64,000 bases of DNA from JANQOZ01 sp045106555 (GCA_045106555.1 JBGCET010000013.1:1-64000); one strand, 5' to 3'. Numbered from the stretch's first letter, positions 8,546 through 17,777 are shown. Numbers and translations are program-made. Notes: generated from the letters alone by a model not told the origin.

Positions 8546-9631
8546 GTGATCCCCTCCATTCGCCAGAAACTGCAGACGCTGGTGGAACGACACGAAGAGC
8601 TGACCCAGCTGATGTCGGACCCGGCGGTAATCAACGATACTCAAAAGTTTCGCAAGCTATCCCAAGAGTACGGACAGCTAGAGCCGGTAACCAGCACGCT
8701 GGCCGCTTACGAGTCGGCGGAGCAGGCCTGTGCTGAGGCCAAAGCCATGTTGGAGGGCGAGTCTGACCCCGAAATGCTGGAAATGGCGCGAGAAGAACTG
8801 AAAACCGGCGAGGCAAAACTGCAGGAACTCGAGCGCGAACTGCAGCTGTTGTTGCTGCCTACCGACCCCAACGACGACAGCAACATATTTCTTGAGGTTC
8901 GGGCTGGCACCGGCGGCGACGAGGCCGCATTGTTCGCGGGCGACCTCTATCGAATGTACGTTCGGTACGCCGAAAGCCAACGTTGGCAGGTAGAACAACT
9001 CAGCGCCAGCGTTGGTGAACATGGAGGGTTCAAAGAGGTTATCGCACGGGTTATTGGCCAGGGCGCTTATTCCCGCCTGAAATTTGAATCCGGCGCACAC
9101 CGGGTTCAACGTGTCCCCGACACCGAGTCTCAAGGCCGCATTCACACCTCGGCGTGCACTGTGGCGATCTTGCCGGAAGTGGCAGAAGTGGAAGCGATAG
9201 AAATCCGCACGGAAGATCTGCGAGTGGACACCTTTCGCTCCTCTGGCGCCGGCGGTCAGCACGTCAATACGACGGATTCAGCGGTCCGCTTGACCCACTT
9301 GCCCACCGGCACAGTGGTGGAATGCCAGGACGAACGCTCTCAGCACAAGAACAAAGCTCGAGCGATGTCGCTATTGGCGGCTCGTCTGGTCGAGGCAGAA
9401 CGGGAGGCTCAAGCCAGCGAACAGTCGGAAGCTCGCCGATTGCTGGTGGGCAGCGGAGATCGTTCACAGCGTATTCGCACCTACAACTTTCCTCAAGGGC
9501 GAGTGACCGACCACCGAATCAACCTGACGCTTTACAAGCTGGCAGAGGTCGTGGAAGGCGATATCAACCAGCTGATTGATCCGCTAACTCAGGAACACCA
9601 GGCAGCGCTACTGGCAGCCCTAGGAGACTAA
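8546..9631 (+). CDS. prfA: Peptide chain release factor 1
   Basis: RF1 recognises UAA and UAG stop codons and triggers peptide release. The 361-residue reading uses GTG at 8546, 13 bp after the hemA stop. The GGQ loop SSGAGGQHVNTTDSAVRL is intact, and so is the HRVQRVPDTESQGRIHTSACTVA region. The anticodon-like tripeptide could not be placed with certainty by eye. It ends 4 bp from the convergent cheB stop, with no obvious terminator between. Confidence 0.97.
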   Translation: MIPSIRQKLQTLVERHEELTQLMSDPAVINDTQKFRKLSQEYGQLEPVTSTLAAYESAEQACAEAKAMLEGESDPEMLEMAREELKTGEAKLQELERELQLLLLPTDPNDDSNIFLEVRAGTGGDEAALFAGDLYRMYVRYAESQRWQVEQLSASVGEHGGFKEVIARVIGQGAYSRLKFESGAHRVQRVPDTESQGRIHTSACTVAILPEVAEVEAIEIRTEDLRVDTFRSSGAGGQHVNTTDSAVRLTHLPTGTVVECQDERSQHKNKARAMSLLAARLVEAEREAQASEQSEARRLLVGSGDRSQRIRTYNFPQGRVTDHRINLTLYKLAEVVEGDINQLIDPLTQEHQAALLAALGD

Positions 9632-9634
9632 CGC

Positions 9635-10741
9635 CTAGCGGCGAGACTCCAGCACTTGACCGCTTACCTCAGCACCTGTTAATTGCTGAATTGTGGGGCC
9701 CACATTGCCCAAACCCAAAACGCCGTCTACGGCGCCCAAATTGACCGCTGCCCCTGGCATACTCCAGACTGCACTGCTTTGTTGGTCCTGGGCGAAAGTC
9801 AGCCCGCCGGCGTCGAAAATTGACCTCATGCCCTCAGCGCCATCGCGACCCATCCCAGTGAGCAAAACGCCAAAGGTTGCTGAACCTGCAACCCTGGCCA
9901 CTGACTTGAACATCACGTCTACAGACGGGCGATGCCCGTTACAGGCCGGCCCGTCGTTGAGCTTCAACTGCAGCCCATGGGCCCCCTTACAAATTTCAAG
10001 ATGGATATCACCTGGCGCCACGTAACAGTGGCCGGCGCGAATCCAATCGCCCGCGCGCGCTTCCGCAACTGTTAATGAGCTATGGCGATTCAAACGCGCA
10101 GCAAATGCCCCCATAAATCGCGCTGGCATATGCTGACTGACCAATACCGCACAATTGGGTGTATTTAGATCAGCCAGCACCGCTCGAATGGCCTCCGGAC
10201 CGCCGGTAGAGGCACCAATGGCAATCAGTTTTTCTACCCCGGGGCTGGCTTGACCCAAGCTTCTGAACTTCTTTGCCCACTGAGGAAAGTTCGGGTCTCG
10301 CGCCGTGTTGCGTGTCGACGATGGACGATGCAGTCTCGCAGTCGCAGCACCTCGCACCCGCGTTACGATATCGTCAACGTACTGGGTGAGTTCAGCCTGG
10401 CCACCGGGATGGCGCTTCACCACAAAGTCCACCGCGCCAATGCTCAGGGCTTTCAGCGTAACTTCCGCGCCCGCGGCGGTTAACGAAGACACCATAACCA
10501 CAGGCGTTGGGCGCAGACGCATGAGGTTTTTCAGAAAGGTAATGCCATCCATCTTCGGCATTTCAACGTCTAAGGTCAGCACGTCGGGCCGCAGAGTTTT
10601 TATCATGCCGCGAGCCTCAAACGGGTCGAGGGCATGTCCTAGCACTTCCAACTGCGGATCTGAGGACAGCACCTCGGTCAAAAACTGACACATGGCGGGC
10701 GAGTCGTCCACAATCAACACCCGCGTGATCTTTTTGGACAT
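9635..10741 (-). CDS. cheB: Chemotaxis response regulator and protein-glutamate methylesterase CheB
   Basis: CheB removes methyl groups from chemoreceptors (and deamidates Gln) when phosphorylated by CheA, giving adaptation. The receiver domain (residues 5-125) has acidic VDDSPA, phospho-acceptor D58 in TLDVEMPKMDG and K109. After a linker the methylesterase domain has S178 (IGASTGGPEAI), H204 (SQHMPARF) and D300 (LTGMGRDG), the expected triad. It is the last gene of the che operon; its start abuts the cheD stop at 10741. Confidence 0.97.
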   Translation of the reverse strand: MSKKITRVLIVDDSPAMCQFLTEVLSSDPQLEVLGHALDPFEARGMIKTLRPDVLTLDVEMPKMDGITFLKNLMRLRPTPVVMVSSLTAAGAEVTLKALSIGAVDFVVKRHPGGQAELTQYVDDIVTRVRGAATARLHRPSSTRNTARDPNFPQWAKKFRSLGQASPGVEKLIAIGASTGGPEAIRAVLADLNTPNCAVLVSQHMPARFMGAFAARLNRHSSLTVAEARAGDWIRAGHCYVAPGDIHLEICKGAHGLQLKLNDGPACNGHRPSVDVMFKSVARVAGSATFGVLLTGMGRDGAEGMRSIFDAGGLTFAQDQQSSAVWSMPGAAVNLGAVDGVLGLGNVGPTIQQLTGAEVSGQVLESRR

Positions 10742-11397
10742 CAGAACAACTCCACGCTGCCTTCAACAGGCTTGCTTTCCAGTGACTCCATCAATTGCTT
10801 CTCTTGGCTCACCACATAACCGTTATAAACTTCCTGCAGCCGCTTCATGCGTGCTTTGCCGGTTATCGGATTAAAGATCACCTTGCGTGCATAGTCACCG
10901 CCAACGTCGCTGGCGGTGAGCGATAGGTTTTCCATTTGCAGATAATCCTGAGCGAATCGGGCATTGCGAGATCCCACGTCCATGGAGATATCAAGCACGC
11001 GTCCGCCGCCAAACAACTTCACCTCAAGACGGCTCTTGACCGCGCCGTTTTTGACCAGTGCGTTGATCAGATTTTCCATCGCAAAATTGCCATAGCGATT
11101 CTCCGCGCTGGCACCGGAACCCCAGCCTGCGCTACCGCTGGTTTCCGACCCCATAGGGAGCATGAAGTGGTTTAGACCACCGATACCTTCAATAGGATCT
11201 CGGATGCAGGCGGCTACACACGACCCAAGAACCGTCATGATCTGCTCGGCATGACGAGTAACATAAAAGAAGCCAGGCAAAACCTTGGCCACGATATTGC
11301 CGGTATTCTTGTTCACAAACCGCTGCGCCTCGCCGCTGTCAGGCAACGCCGGAGGCAATGATAGCGCGGACTGTCCAACCGGAGAATTTGTTGTCAT
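10741..11397 (-). CDS. cheD: Chemoreceptor glutamine deamidase CheD
   Basis: CheD deamidates specific receptor glutamines and in some bacteria binds a CheC phosphatase. The 218-residue product has the catalytic cysteine in VLGSCVAACIRDP, the histidine in GGLNHFMLP, and the conserved VKLFGGG-like segment (LEVKLFGGGRVLD). It has an extra 35-residue N-terminus. It is coupled to cheR and cheB by end-to-start overlaps. A CheX/CheC-like gene is also in the locus (16901-17362). Confidence 0.93.
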   Translation of the reverse strand: MTTNSPVGQSALSLPPALPDSGEAQRFVNKNTGNIVAKVLPGFFYVTRHAEQIMTVLGSCVAACIRDPIEGIGGLNHFMLPMGSETSGSAGWGSGASAENRYGNFAMENLINALVKNGAVKSRLEVKLFGGGRVLDISMDVGSRNARFAQDYLQMENLSLTASDVGGDYARKVIFNPITGKARMKRLQEVYNGYVVSQEKQLMESLESKPVEGSVELF

Positions 11398-12242
11398 TAC
11401 CGTCTCTGATAAACCGTATGCGACACTCTGCTGTAAATATCGCCCATCCCCCTCAGCGACTCGGAATGCCCGAGAAACAAATAGGCACCGGAGGATTGCA
11501 CGTCCCCAAAACCGCGCACGATGCGGTCCTGGTCAGGCTTGGTAAAGTAGATGAGCGTGTTGCGGCAAAAGATGATGTCTACTCCAGGCCGAATAGGCCA
11601 CACACCAAATAGATTTAATAGCTTGCAAACCATTGCCTGACGTATAGCAGGTTTCGCCACCAAATCGCCCGAGGAATTTTTGTCAAACCAGGTGGATTGA
11701 TGAGCCTGACTTAAGCCTCGAATTTCATCCGATGAAAATACCCCATTAGCGGTATGGCACACCATGTCGGAATCAATATCCGTGCACAAAATCCGATAGT
11801 CGGTTGAAGGCGTGTAGCCGGCGTCATTCAGCGTCAGGGCGATCGAGTACGGCTCTGCTCCCAGGGAGCAACCTGCTGACCAAATTCGAGCAGGAGGTGG
11901 ACTGCTGCGCTGATTCATTACGCCTGGCATAGCGTCACTGGCGAGAAACTCAAAATGGTGATGTTCACGAAAAAAGTAGGTCAGGTTAGTGGTGATGGTG
12001 TTGATGAAAAACTCCATCTCTTTCGAACCGCTATTTTGAACCAACGCCAGATATTCACTAAACGTAGGAATGCCTAACGTTCGGATGCGTTTGGAAAAGC
12101 GCGAATACACCATCAGCTTCTTAGAATCATCCAGCTCGATTCCGGAAACCTGCTTGGACAACTTTTGAAATGCTTTCAGATCAGCATCCGAAAGCTCCCG
12201 TGGATAGGAAATCGTTTCAGCTCTTACCGCCTGACTACTCAT
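11397..12242 (-). CDS. cheR: Chemoreceptor methyltransferase CheR
   Basis: CheR methylates receptor glutamates using S-adenosylmethionine. The 281-residue product has the N-terminal helical domain (residues 15-75) and the SAM domain with NLTYFFREHHHFEFL, the SAM loop as WSAGCSLGAEPYSIAL (usually AGCSTGEEPYS) and CRNTLIYF (usually CRNVLIYF). It ends HTVYQRR. The motifs are slightly divergent but the residues I can place are kept. The beta subdomain is consistent with docking to a receptor C-terminal pentapeptide, and the nearby chemoreceptor ends VWEDF. Confidence 0.94.
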   Translation of the reverse strand: MSSQAVRAETISYPRELSDADLKAFQKLSKQVSGIELDDSKKLMVYSRFSKRIRTLGIPTFSEYLALVQNSGSKEMEFFINTITTNLTYFFREHHHFEFLASDAMPGVMNQRSSPPPARIWSAGCSLGAEPYSIALTLNDAGYTPSTDYRILCTDIDSDMVCHTANGVFSSDEIRGLSQAHQSTWFDKNSSGDLVAKPAIRQAMVCKLLNLFGVWPIRPGVDIIFCRNTLIYFTKPDQDRIVRGFGDVQSSGAYLFLGHSESLRGMGDIYSRVSHTVYQRR

Positions 12243-12616
12243 GATCTACTCCAAGAGGCTTGACCATCAGCCGACTTCAGCACGTCGCCCAACCACTCAC
12301 CGTCGTCGGCAAATGGCGCTTTTTCACTATGATTTTCGAGCAGGGCTAGAACATCTGCATGACCATCCGTAGACCCGGCCAGCAAATCGATCACCTCGGC
12401 GACGTACCGAGTTCTCTGCTGCATGCGATCGAAATACTGCAGGCTCTCAACCAGCGCCATCATCGATTCAGGGTCGAGGTTTGGATCAAGCTTAAACATG
12501 CGCTCACCAATAGACAGGTGACAAGGTTCTTCATCATTGATGATTTGAACCAATCTGTCGGCAGCTTCACTCAGTAGCTTCCGGCTTGCCAGTTGCCTGG
12601 TTGGGTCAGAGACCAA
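12239..12616 (-). CDS. Small helical protein of the che operon, unknown
   Basis: This gene of about 125 codons lies between the STAS gene and cheR, overlapping both. I place its start at TTG 12616, which overlaps the STAS stop by 11 bases. The longer ATG reading to 12694 would lie within the STAS gene and gives a cysteine-rich, unlikely N-terminus. The centre (SLQYFDRMQQRTRYVAEVID) resembles the amphipathic helices of CheZ-like or receptor-interacting proteins, but I do not recognise a family. No cheZ is otherwise present, so an analogous phosphatase or adaptor role is possible but only inferred. Confidence 0.6.
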   Translation of the reverse strand: MVSDPTRQLASRKLLSEAADRLVQIINDEEPCHLSIGERMFKLDPNLDPESMMALVESLQYFDRMQQRTRYVAEVIDLLAGSTDGHADVLALLENHSEKAPFADDGEWLGDVLKSADGQASWSRS

Positions 12617-12863
12617 GATGGCCGTCCACAGACAGGTCTGATGCTGCCGCTCGCAGAGGTTCACTGGCATCACTCCAGGACAACGACAAGCCATGGGCCT
12701 TCAGTTCATTGACAAAAGCCAGCAATAGCTGGATACCGCAGTAGTCGATACTGGCAACCTCACTGGCATCAATAGACACCGACTGCCCGCTGGCAAGGGC
12801 TTCATCCATCATCACTCGAGTGTCAGCAAGCGCATCGATTTTTAAGGAGTCAGGCAGCTTCAT
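12606..12863 (-). CDS. STAS-domain protein of the che operon
   Basis: An 85-residue stand-alone STAS domain, the fold of anti-sigma-factor antagonists. The core SVSIDASEVASIDYCGIQLLLAF matches the strand-loop-helix that normally carries a phosphorylatable Ser (DSSGL). Here that site reads DYCGI, so classical Ser phosphorylation looks lost. STAS genes recur in some chemotaxis operons with unclear roles. It overlaps the cheW stop and the next gene, so it is translationally coupled. Confidence 0.85.
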   Translation of the reverse strand: MKLPDSLKIDALADTRVMMDEALASGQSVSIDASEVASIDYCGIQLLLAFVNELKAHGLSLSWSDASEPLRAAASDLSVDGHLGL

Positions 12864-13393
12864 GAGGCGATCTGGTCAGCGGGTTTAACCGCGTCAGAGA
12901 GATTCATGAGCTCCAGGCTTGAATCGATGATGCTTTCCAAGTTGATCAATATCACCAACTTGTCGTCGATTTGGGCAAGACTGCTGATGAACTTCGAATC
13001 GATGGAAGCTGCGATGCCAGCGCTATCTTGAATTTGCCCGGCCTGAAGGTGATAAACCTCTTCCACTTGATCCACCACCAACCCGGCCACACGCTGCTGC
13101 TCGCTGTCGGTGGCGCGGACAATAATCACCGCTGTTACCGGGGTAAAATCCCGCGGCTCCATGCCAAACTTTTGGCGTAGATCCACCACGGGCACGATTG
13201 CGCCACGCAGGTTAATCACACCCAAAAGATAGTCCGGCGAGCAAGGTATCGGGGTAACAGGCGCCCAACTCTTGATCTCCTGAACTTTCAAGATTTCAAT
13301 CGCATACTCTTCGTTGTTGAGCACAAACGTCAGATACTGCTCACCCATCTCCTGGATCGACATTTCACTGATTTCAGCATTCGCGGTCTGCAT
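12860..13393 (-). CDS. cheW: Chemotaxis coupling protein CheW
   Basis: CheW bridges chemoreceptors and the kinase CheA. The 177-residue product is one CheW SH3-like domain: YLTFVLNNEEYAIEILKVQEI, the receptor-binding PDYLLGVINLRGAIVPVVDLRQ region and VAGLVVDQVEEVYHL. About 18 extra N-terminal residues precede it. It lies 20 bp after cheA and overlaps the STAS gene by four bases. Confidence 0.96.
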   Translation of the reverse strand: MQTANAEISEMSIQEMGEQYLTFVLNNEEYAIEILKVQEIKSWAPVTPIPCSPDYLLGVINLRGAIVPVVDLRQKFGMEPRDFTPVTAVIIVRATDSEQQRVAGLVVDQVEEVYHLQAGQIQDSAGIAASIDSKFISSLAQIDDKLVILINLESIIDSSLELMNLSDAVKPADQIAS

Positions 13394-13413
13394 GAAAGTT
13401 CCTTTAAGTTCGG

Positions 13414-15471
13414 TTAGGCAACTTGAGACAACTCGGTCTCAGGCGCCAGGGATGATGGATCAATAATCAGCGCCACGCTGCCATCACTCATGATGGTGGC
13501 GCCGGCAATGCCAGGAACGCTGCGGTAATTGTCTTCTAACGCTTTGACCACCACCTGCTGCTGGCCCAGCACTTGGTCAATAAGCACGCCAATGGACTGA
13601 CCATGTATTTCTAAAATCACCACCAGCTTTCCTGTTGCGGCTCCCTGCAAACGAAGACGTTGAGCCAAATCAATTAGAGGCACGTAAGCGCCGCGAAAAC
13701 GGCACACCTCGCCAGAGCCAGGCAAGCGGGTCACGTGGGCGTTGTCTTCCTCCAGCGTTTCGATAATGTTGAGCAGCGGGACCACAAAATCCTGACCCGC
13801 GGCTCGAATAAGTTGCCCGTCTAGAATCGCCAGCGTTAACGGCAGGCGAATGGTGACCGTCGTGCCTTTGCCCAGCGTTGAGGCGATTTCTACCCGGCCG
13901 CCCAGGTCAACAATATTTCGCCGAACAACATCCATTCCCACACCTCGACCCGAGACATCGCTTACGGTCTCGGCGGTGGAAAAGCCCGGTGCAAACAGCA
14001 GCTGATAGACCTGCTCATCGGTGAGCTGCTCATCGTCTGCAGCAACCCCTTTCTCAATGGCTTTGCTCAACACACGTTCTCTATCGATACCCCGCCCATC
14101 GTCGGCAATAGTAATCACTATGGAGCCACTTTCCTGGTACGCGCACAAAGTTAAGGTGCCGCTCGCCGACTTACCCGCCTCAGTACGTTCTGCCGCACCT
14201 TCAAGCCCGTGGTCTAAAGAATTTCGGACCAAATGAACGAGTGGGTCCATCATCCGCTCCAGCACGGTTTTATCAATTTCTGTGCCGCCACCTTCAACAA
14301 CCAGCTCGACCTGCTTATCCAGTTTTCGAGATAAATCACGCACCAATCGCGGCAACCGACTGAAGCCTGTGGACATGGGTAACATACGAACTCGCATGAC
14401 GCTTTCCTGCAATTCGCGGGTATTGCGCTCAAGCTCCGCCAACCGCGCGCGTAGTTCCTGGGGATCTCCAGCCTCCTCTCCCCCTCCTAAGCGATTGAGC
14501 ATGGATTGAGTAATCACCAGCTCACCTACCAGGTTGATCATTTGATCGATCTTGTCTGTTGCTATTCGGATGGAGGTCGACTCCGCCGGCGCCGAAGCAG
14601 GCGCAGGCCTATCGCTTCCCGATAACGCCTTCTTTTCCTTAACGGGGGTAGTCGCAACAACTTCTCCGCCGTTTTCGCTCGGCGTCTTCGGCTCAAGCGC
14701 CTCATCGGTTTTTGCAGGAGTTTGATCCTGCGCACCATTGGCTTCGGCGTTGCACTCGCCTTTTGAAGGTACCTCAATCCGCTCAATCGTCAGATCACAG
14801 TCGAGTTCCACCCATTCGAAAATTTCTTCAATGGCCTCCTGATCTGCTTCGGTGTGTAGCTCCGCAGTCCAAGCCATATGGCAAAGGCTGGCATCAAGGT
14901 CGCCCCAGCCAGGGATTGAGTTTGTGTCCACCTTCAGCGACAGCTCTCCGAGGCGAGAAACTTCACGCACCAGAAGTAAAGGGTCATTGCCTCGCTGCAT
15001 CAACTCCGGCAACGGCTTGAACATGATGGTGAAACATTGGGGTTGACTGGACGTCTCGATGCTATTGTCATCAGCAGGGGTTTCCACCTCTGCGCCTACC
15101 GAGGCAGAAAGCGCCGCCTGCATCGCCTCTCGATCCTCATGATCGCTTTTTCCGCCGTCTTCCAAGATGGCCCGTACAATGTCGACGGACTTAAGAAGTA
15201 GCTCCACGTCGGCATCCACCACAGGGCGGTTTTCTGATCGCATCTCATCGAGCAGCGTTTCCATAAAATGGGTAAGCTCGGAAAGCTCCATAAAACCAAA
15301 GGTCGCGCCACCGCCTTTTATCGAGTGGGCCGCACGAAAAACCTCGTTAACCACATCGGCATCTGCAGCGCCCTCGCCCATCTGTAGAAGGCCGCGCTCC
15401 AGAACATCGACGTTCTCGGCACACTCCTCAAGGAACATGTCATTGACTTGCTGAAGGTCTAACTCATCCAT
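13414..15471 (-). CDS. cheA: Chemotaxis histidine kinase CheA
   Basis: CheA phosphorylates CheY and CheB in response to receptor state. Domains in order: Hpt with H49 in AAHSIKGGGATFGF; a central region at about 145-235 (FTIMFKPLPELMQRGNDPLLLVREV), the CheA segment seen in many proteobacteria in place of a classical P2; a charged linker; the dimerisation helices (TDKIDQMINLVGELVITQSML); the ATPase with N box LVRNSLDHGLE, G1 DDGRGID and G2 VSGRGVGMDVV; and a C-terminal CheW-like domain. The length of 685 is normal and all catalytic boxes are present. Confidence 0.97.
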   Translation of the reverse strand: MDELDLQQVNDMFLEECAENVDVLERGLLQMGEGAADADVVNEVFRAAHSIKGGGATFGFMELSELTHFMETLLDEMRSENRPVVDADVELLLKSVDIVRAILEDGGKSDHEDREAMQAALSASVGAEVETPADDNSIETSSQPQCFTIMFKPLPELMQRGNDPLLLVREVSRLGELSLKVDTNSIPGWGDLDASLCHMAWTAELHTEADQEAIEEIFEWVELDCDLTIERIEVPSKGECNAEANGAQDQTPAKTDEALEPKTPSENGGEVVATTPVKEKKALSGSDRPAPASAPAESTSIRIATDKIDQMINLVGELVITQSMLNRLGGGEEAGDPQELRARLAELERNTRELQESVMRVRMLPMSTGFSRLPRLVRDLSRKLDKQVELVVEGGGTEIDKTVLERMMDPLVHLVRNSLDHGLEGAAERTEAGKSASGTLTLCAYQESGSIVITIADDGRGIDRERVLSKAIEKGVAADDEQLTDEQVYQLLFAPGFSTAETVSDVSGRGVGMDVVRRNIVDLGGRVEIASTLGKGTTVTIRLPLTLAILDGQLIRAAGQDFVVPLLNIIETLEEDNAHVTRLPGSGEVCRFRGAYVPLIDLAQRLRLQGAATGKLVVILEIHGQSIGVLIDQVLGQQQVVVKALEDNYRSVPGIAGATIMSDGSVALIIDPSSLAPETELSQVA

Positions 15472-15501
15472 AACAAAAACCTATAGAAACATAACAAAAA
15501 C

Positions 15502-15891
15502 CTACCGAATCACCCGCCGCAACGTTGACACCAACTGCTCAGGATTAAACGGCTTAACAAGCCAACCCGTGGCACCCGCGGCTCTTCCTCGCTGCTTCTT
15601 TTCAACGCTGGTTTCTGTGGTTAACACCAGCATAGGAGTAAATTCATACTGAGGTAGCTTGCGCAACTCCTCTACCAACGTAAAGCCATCCATACGCGGC
15701 ATGTTGATATCAATAATGAACGCATCCATTTGACTTTCTTGGGCTTTCTCTAGACCATCCACACCATCAAACGCTTCAAGCACCTGATGGCCTACGGACT
15801 TTAAAGCGAATCCCACCATTTGGCGCATTGAAGCGGAATCATCCACAGTGAGTATTGTTGGCAAAGCTTCCACCTCGTTGTTTCGTGTCAC
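15502..15891 (-). CDS. cheY: CheY-type response regulator (first copy)
   Basis: A single receiver domain of 129 residues with an 11-residue N-terminal extension. It has the acidic VDDSAS (D17, D18), phosphoacceptor D61 in IIDINMPRMDG, T91/T92 and K113 in LVKPF. It starts with GTG at 15891 (a second GTG lies six codons in) and is the first gene of the che operon, behind a sigma-28-like promoter. It is the likely output or phosphate sink of CheA; which of the two CheYs binds the motor is not shown by sequence. Confidence 0.95.
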   Translation of the reverse strand: MTRNNEVEALPTILTVDDSASMRQMVGFALKSVGHQVLEAFDGVDGLEKAQESQMDAFIIDINMPRMDGFTLVEELRKLPQYEFTPMLVLTTETSVEKKQRGRAAGATGWLVKPFNPEQLVSTLRRVIR

Positions 15892-15902
15892 AGATGTAAC
15901 GT

Positions 15903-15929
15903 TTATCGGCGAAGGTAGAAAAGAGTTGA
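15903..15929 (-). promoter_or_regulatory. Sigma-28 (FliA)-type promoter of the cheY-cheA operon
   Basis: On the minus strand TCAACTCT (15922-15929; consensus TAAAGTTT, 5/8) is followed by exactly 11 bp and then GCCGATAA (15903-15910), a perfect FliA -10. It ends 11 bp before the cheY GTG. The same design recurs before the second cheY and the chemoreceptor, which strengthens it. Confidence 0.7.
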
Positions 15930-15990
15930 GGGTTGATTCAGAATATAGTGCTTAGGCCGTTGTATAGTTGGACATAGGAAGAAACTTATT

Positions 15991-16848
15991 ATGACAACGT
16001 TTCAACAACGCCCGGGGCCGGCCGAAGTCGTGGCCAACGCGGAAAAGATCATTCGACTGCCGAAATCCGCCATTCGAATATACGACCTGGCTGGCAATGA
16101 AGATTCAACGCTAAACGAAATCGCCAGTGCTATAGAGATTGACCCAGCATTTGCCGCGCAGATTCTTCGGCTGTGCAATTCCGCAATCTACTCGCGGGGA
16201 ATTGTGGTAGCCGACGTACAAAGTGCGGTAAGGCGCCTTGGCCGATCAGAAATACGACAGCTGGCATTCATGCTGGCGTTTGGCCCTGCCGTCTCCAGTC
16301 TTGAAAGCGAGTTGATGACGGTCACCAGCTATTGGGAGCACAGCGTCATGACCGGCGTGCTAGCGCGCCACATTGCCCGCCACTGCGAACTCAAATCTGA
16401 CGCGGTGTTTTGCGCAGGTTTGATTCATGACATCGGCCTACAGGTGCTGTTCTCCCTGATGTCCAATGAGATGATCATGGTGCTGGAACGCTCATTGGAT
16501 TTTGACGAAGCGCTGGTCATCAGCGAACAGGAAACGATGGGGTATGACCATACGATCATCGGTGAAGAATTGGCTAAACTGTGGAATCTTCCGGCACCAA
16601 TCCAAGCGGCGACCCGCAATCATCACAACCCAGCACTTGAACAAACATACCCTAGAGTGACCGCTGTTGTTGCCATGGCCAACATCGTCAGCAGCGCCCA
16701 CTACCATAGCCGAGACGACGAGGCGGATGAAATCATCATTGAGCAGTCAACAAAAATCCTCGGCCCCGCGCTAGACACGCTTAATTTCAACAGAGTGAAA
16801 ACCGCCGCACACGCTGAGGCCGAAGAAATGTTGGCATTGCTTGAATAA
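15991..16848 (+). CDS. HDOD-domain signalling protein
   Basis: This 285-residue protein carries an HDOD domain, a divergent HD-like fold found in bacterial signalling proteins with no established enzymatic role. The pattern VVANAEKIIRLPKSAIRIYDL, ALAAQILRLCNS-like (FAAQILRLCNS), RRLGRSEIRQLA and AGLIHDIGLQVL is typical. It is transcribed away from the che operon, starting 99 bp from the first cheY. No sigma-28 motif is evident on its side. Position suggests a motility or chemotaxis link, but the partner is unknown. Confidence 0.9.
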   Translation: MTTFQQRPGPAEVVANAEKIIRLPKSAIRIYDLAGNEDSTLNEIASAIEIDPAFAAQILRLCNSAIYSRGIVVADVQSAVRRLGRSEIRQLAFMLAFGPAVSSLESELMTVTSYWEHSVMTGVLARHIARHCELKSDAVFCAGLIHDIGLQVLFSLMSNEMIMVLERSLDFDEALVISEQETMGYDHTIIGEELAKLWNLPAPIQAATRNHHNPALEQTYPRVTAVVAMANIVSSAHYHSRDDEADEIIIEQSTKILGPALDTLNFNRVKTAAHAEAEEMLALLE

Positions 16849-16900
16849 GAGGCGGCTGTTAGCGATACCTCCCTTGCCAAAGCCGAACTTCGCGCGAAAC

Positions 16901-17362
16901 CTAGATCGCGCTAAATTGGATTTTCCCTTTCCCGTAGTTCCCGGCAACCAGCTCGAACCAGCTGCTTTCAAATCGCCCATCGCCGGCTTCTGAGGGCAAA
17001 TCCCCGTAGGCAACCACATCCGTCAGCTTCAAATGAGGGCTATGGTCGCTCATGAACAAGCTGGAAAACATGTTCATCACCTCATAAAGATTATCGTTCA
17101 CAATATCCGACAAAGTTCCACTGGACATCATGTCCTCCACCGCCCCCGGCGGCACCATCGATAAGCTGGCGCCCAATCCGGCTGCCAGCTGAAAGTCGCA
17201 CGCACAGGTACCCACTACATTACCTTCAGGATCGCAATATACCGCCGCATGACTCAAGTCTGCGGCGCCGGCATCGCTCTCAGTGGTTTGAACGCTGCCC
17301 GGGACAAACATTGCCAACATGTCATTGATTTGTTCGCCGGTGGGTTTGATGTAGTTCGGCAT
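16901..17362 (-). CDS. CheX/CheC-like protein (tentative)
   Basis: A 153-residue soluble protein that follows the second cheY by 8 bp and is probably co-transcribed. The central helix GTLSDIVNDNLYEVMNMFSSLFM and the flanking beta strands (AAVYCDPEGNVVGTCACDFQLAAGLGASL) suggest a CheX/CheC/FliN-related phosphatase fold, but the catalytic E-x-x-N signature of CheC is not clearly present. The second cheY next to it and the lack of cheZ would fit a CheY-P phosphatase. The family call is inference. Confidence 0.5.
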   Translation of the reverse strand: MPNYIKPTGEQINDMLAMFVPGSVQTTESDAGAADLSHAAVYCDPEGNVVGTCACDFQLAAGLGASLSMVPPGAVEDMMSSGTLSDIVNDNLYEVMNMFSSLFMSDHSPHLKLTDVVAYGDLPSEAGDGRFESSWFELVAGNYGKGKIQFSAI

Positions 17363-17369
17363 GATCCCG

Positions 17370-17732
17370 TTATCCTAGTATTGGACCGAGGGTCTTCTCA
17401 AAAGACTCTGGGGTGAAGGGTTTACTGATCAAAAACTGCGCTCCTGCCTCCCGCGCCGTCGCGCGCATTTCTTTGGTTGACTCGGTAGTCACAAAACCAA
17501 ACTTCACGCTGGAACCGTCTTCTCGAAGCTGCTTCAACACATCAATGCCGTTCATTTGCGGCATGTTCCAGTCACACAGAACCAGATCTGGGTCAACGCT
17601 ATCCATCTGCTCCAAGGCTTCCGTGCCATCGCCGGCTTCGGAAATGGTTAAACCTGAGAAACCCGCCTGGCGCAGCGTGCGTTTAACAATCATGCGCATG
17701 GCCGCGCTGTCGTCGACAATCATTACTTTCAT
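17370..17732 (-). CDS. cheY: CheY-type response regulator (second copy)
   Basis: A minimal 120-residue receiver domain with D7/D8 (IVDDSAAMR), phosphoacceptor D54 (LCDWNMPQMNG), T82/T83 and K104 (ISKPF). It lacks an output domain. It is closer to classical CheY than the first copy and is paired with a CheX-like gene. A sigma-28-like promoter lies 45 bp upstream, so it belongs to the flagellar-chemotaxis regulon. Confidence 0.95.
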   Translation of the reverse strand: MKVMIVDDSAAMRMIVKRTLRQAGFSGLTISEAGDGTEALEQMDSVDPDLVLCDWNMPQMNGIDVLKQLREDGSSVKFGFVTTESTKEMRATAREAGAQFLISKPFTPESFEKTLGPILG

Positions 17733-17777
17733 TGATTTTCACCACTCTGTAAGTGTTTCTGATTTAGGTTCTTTAAT

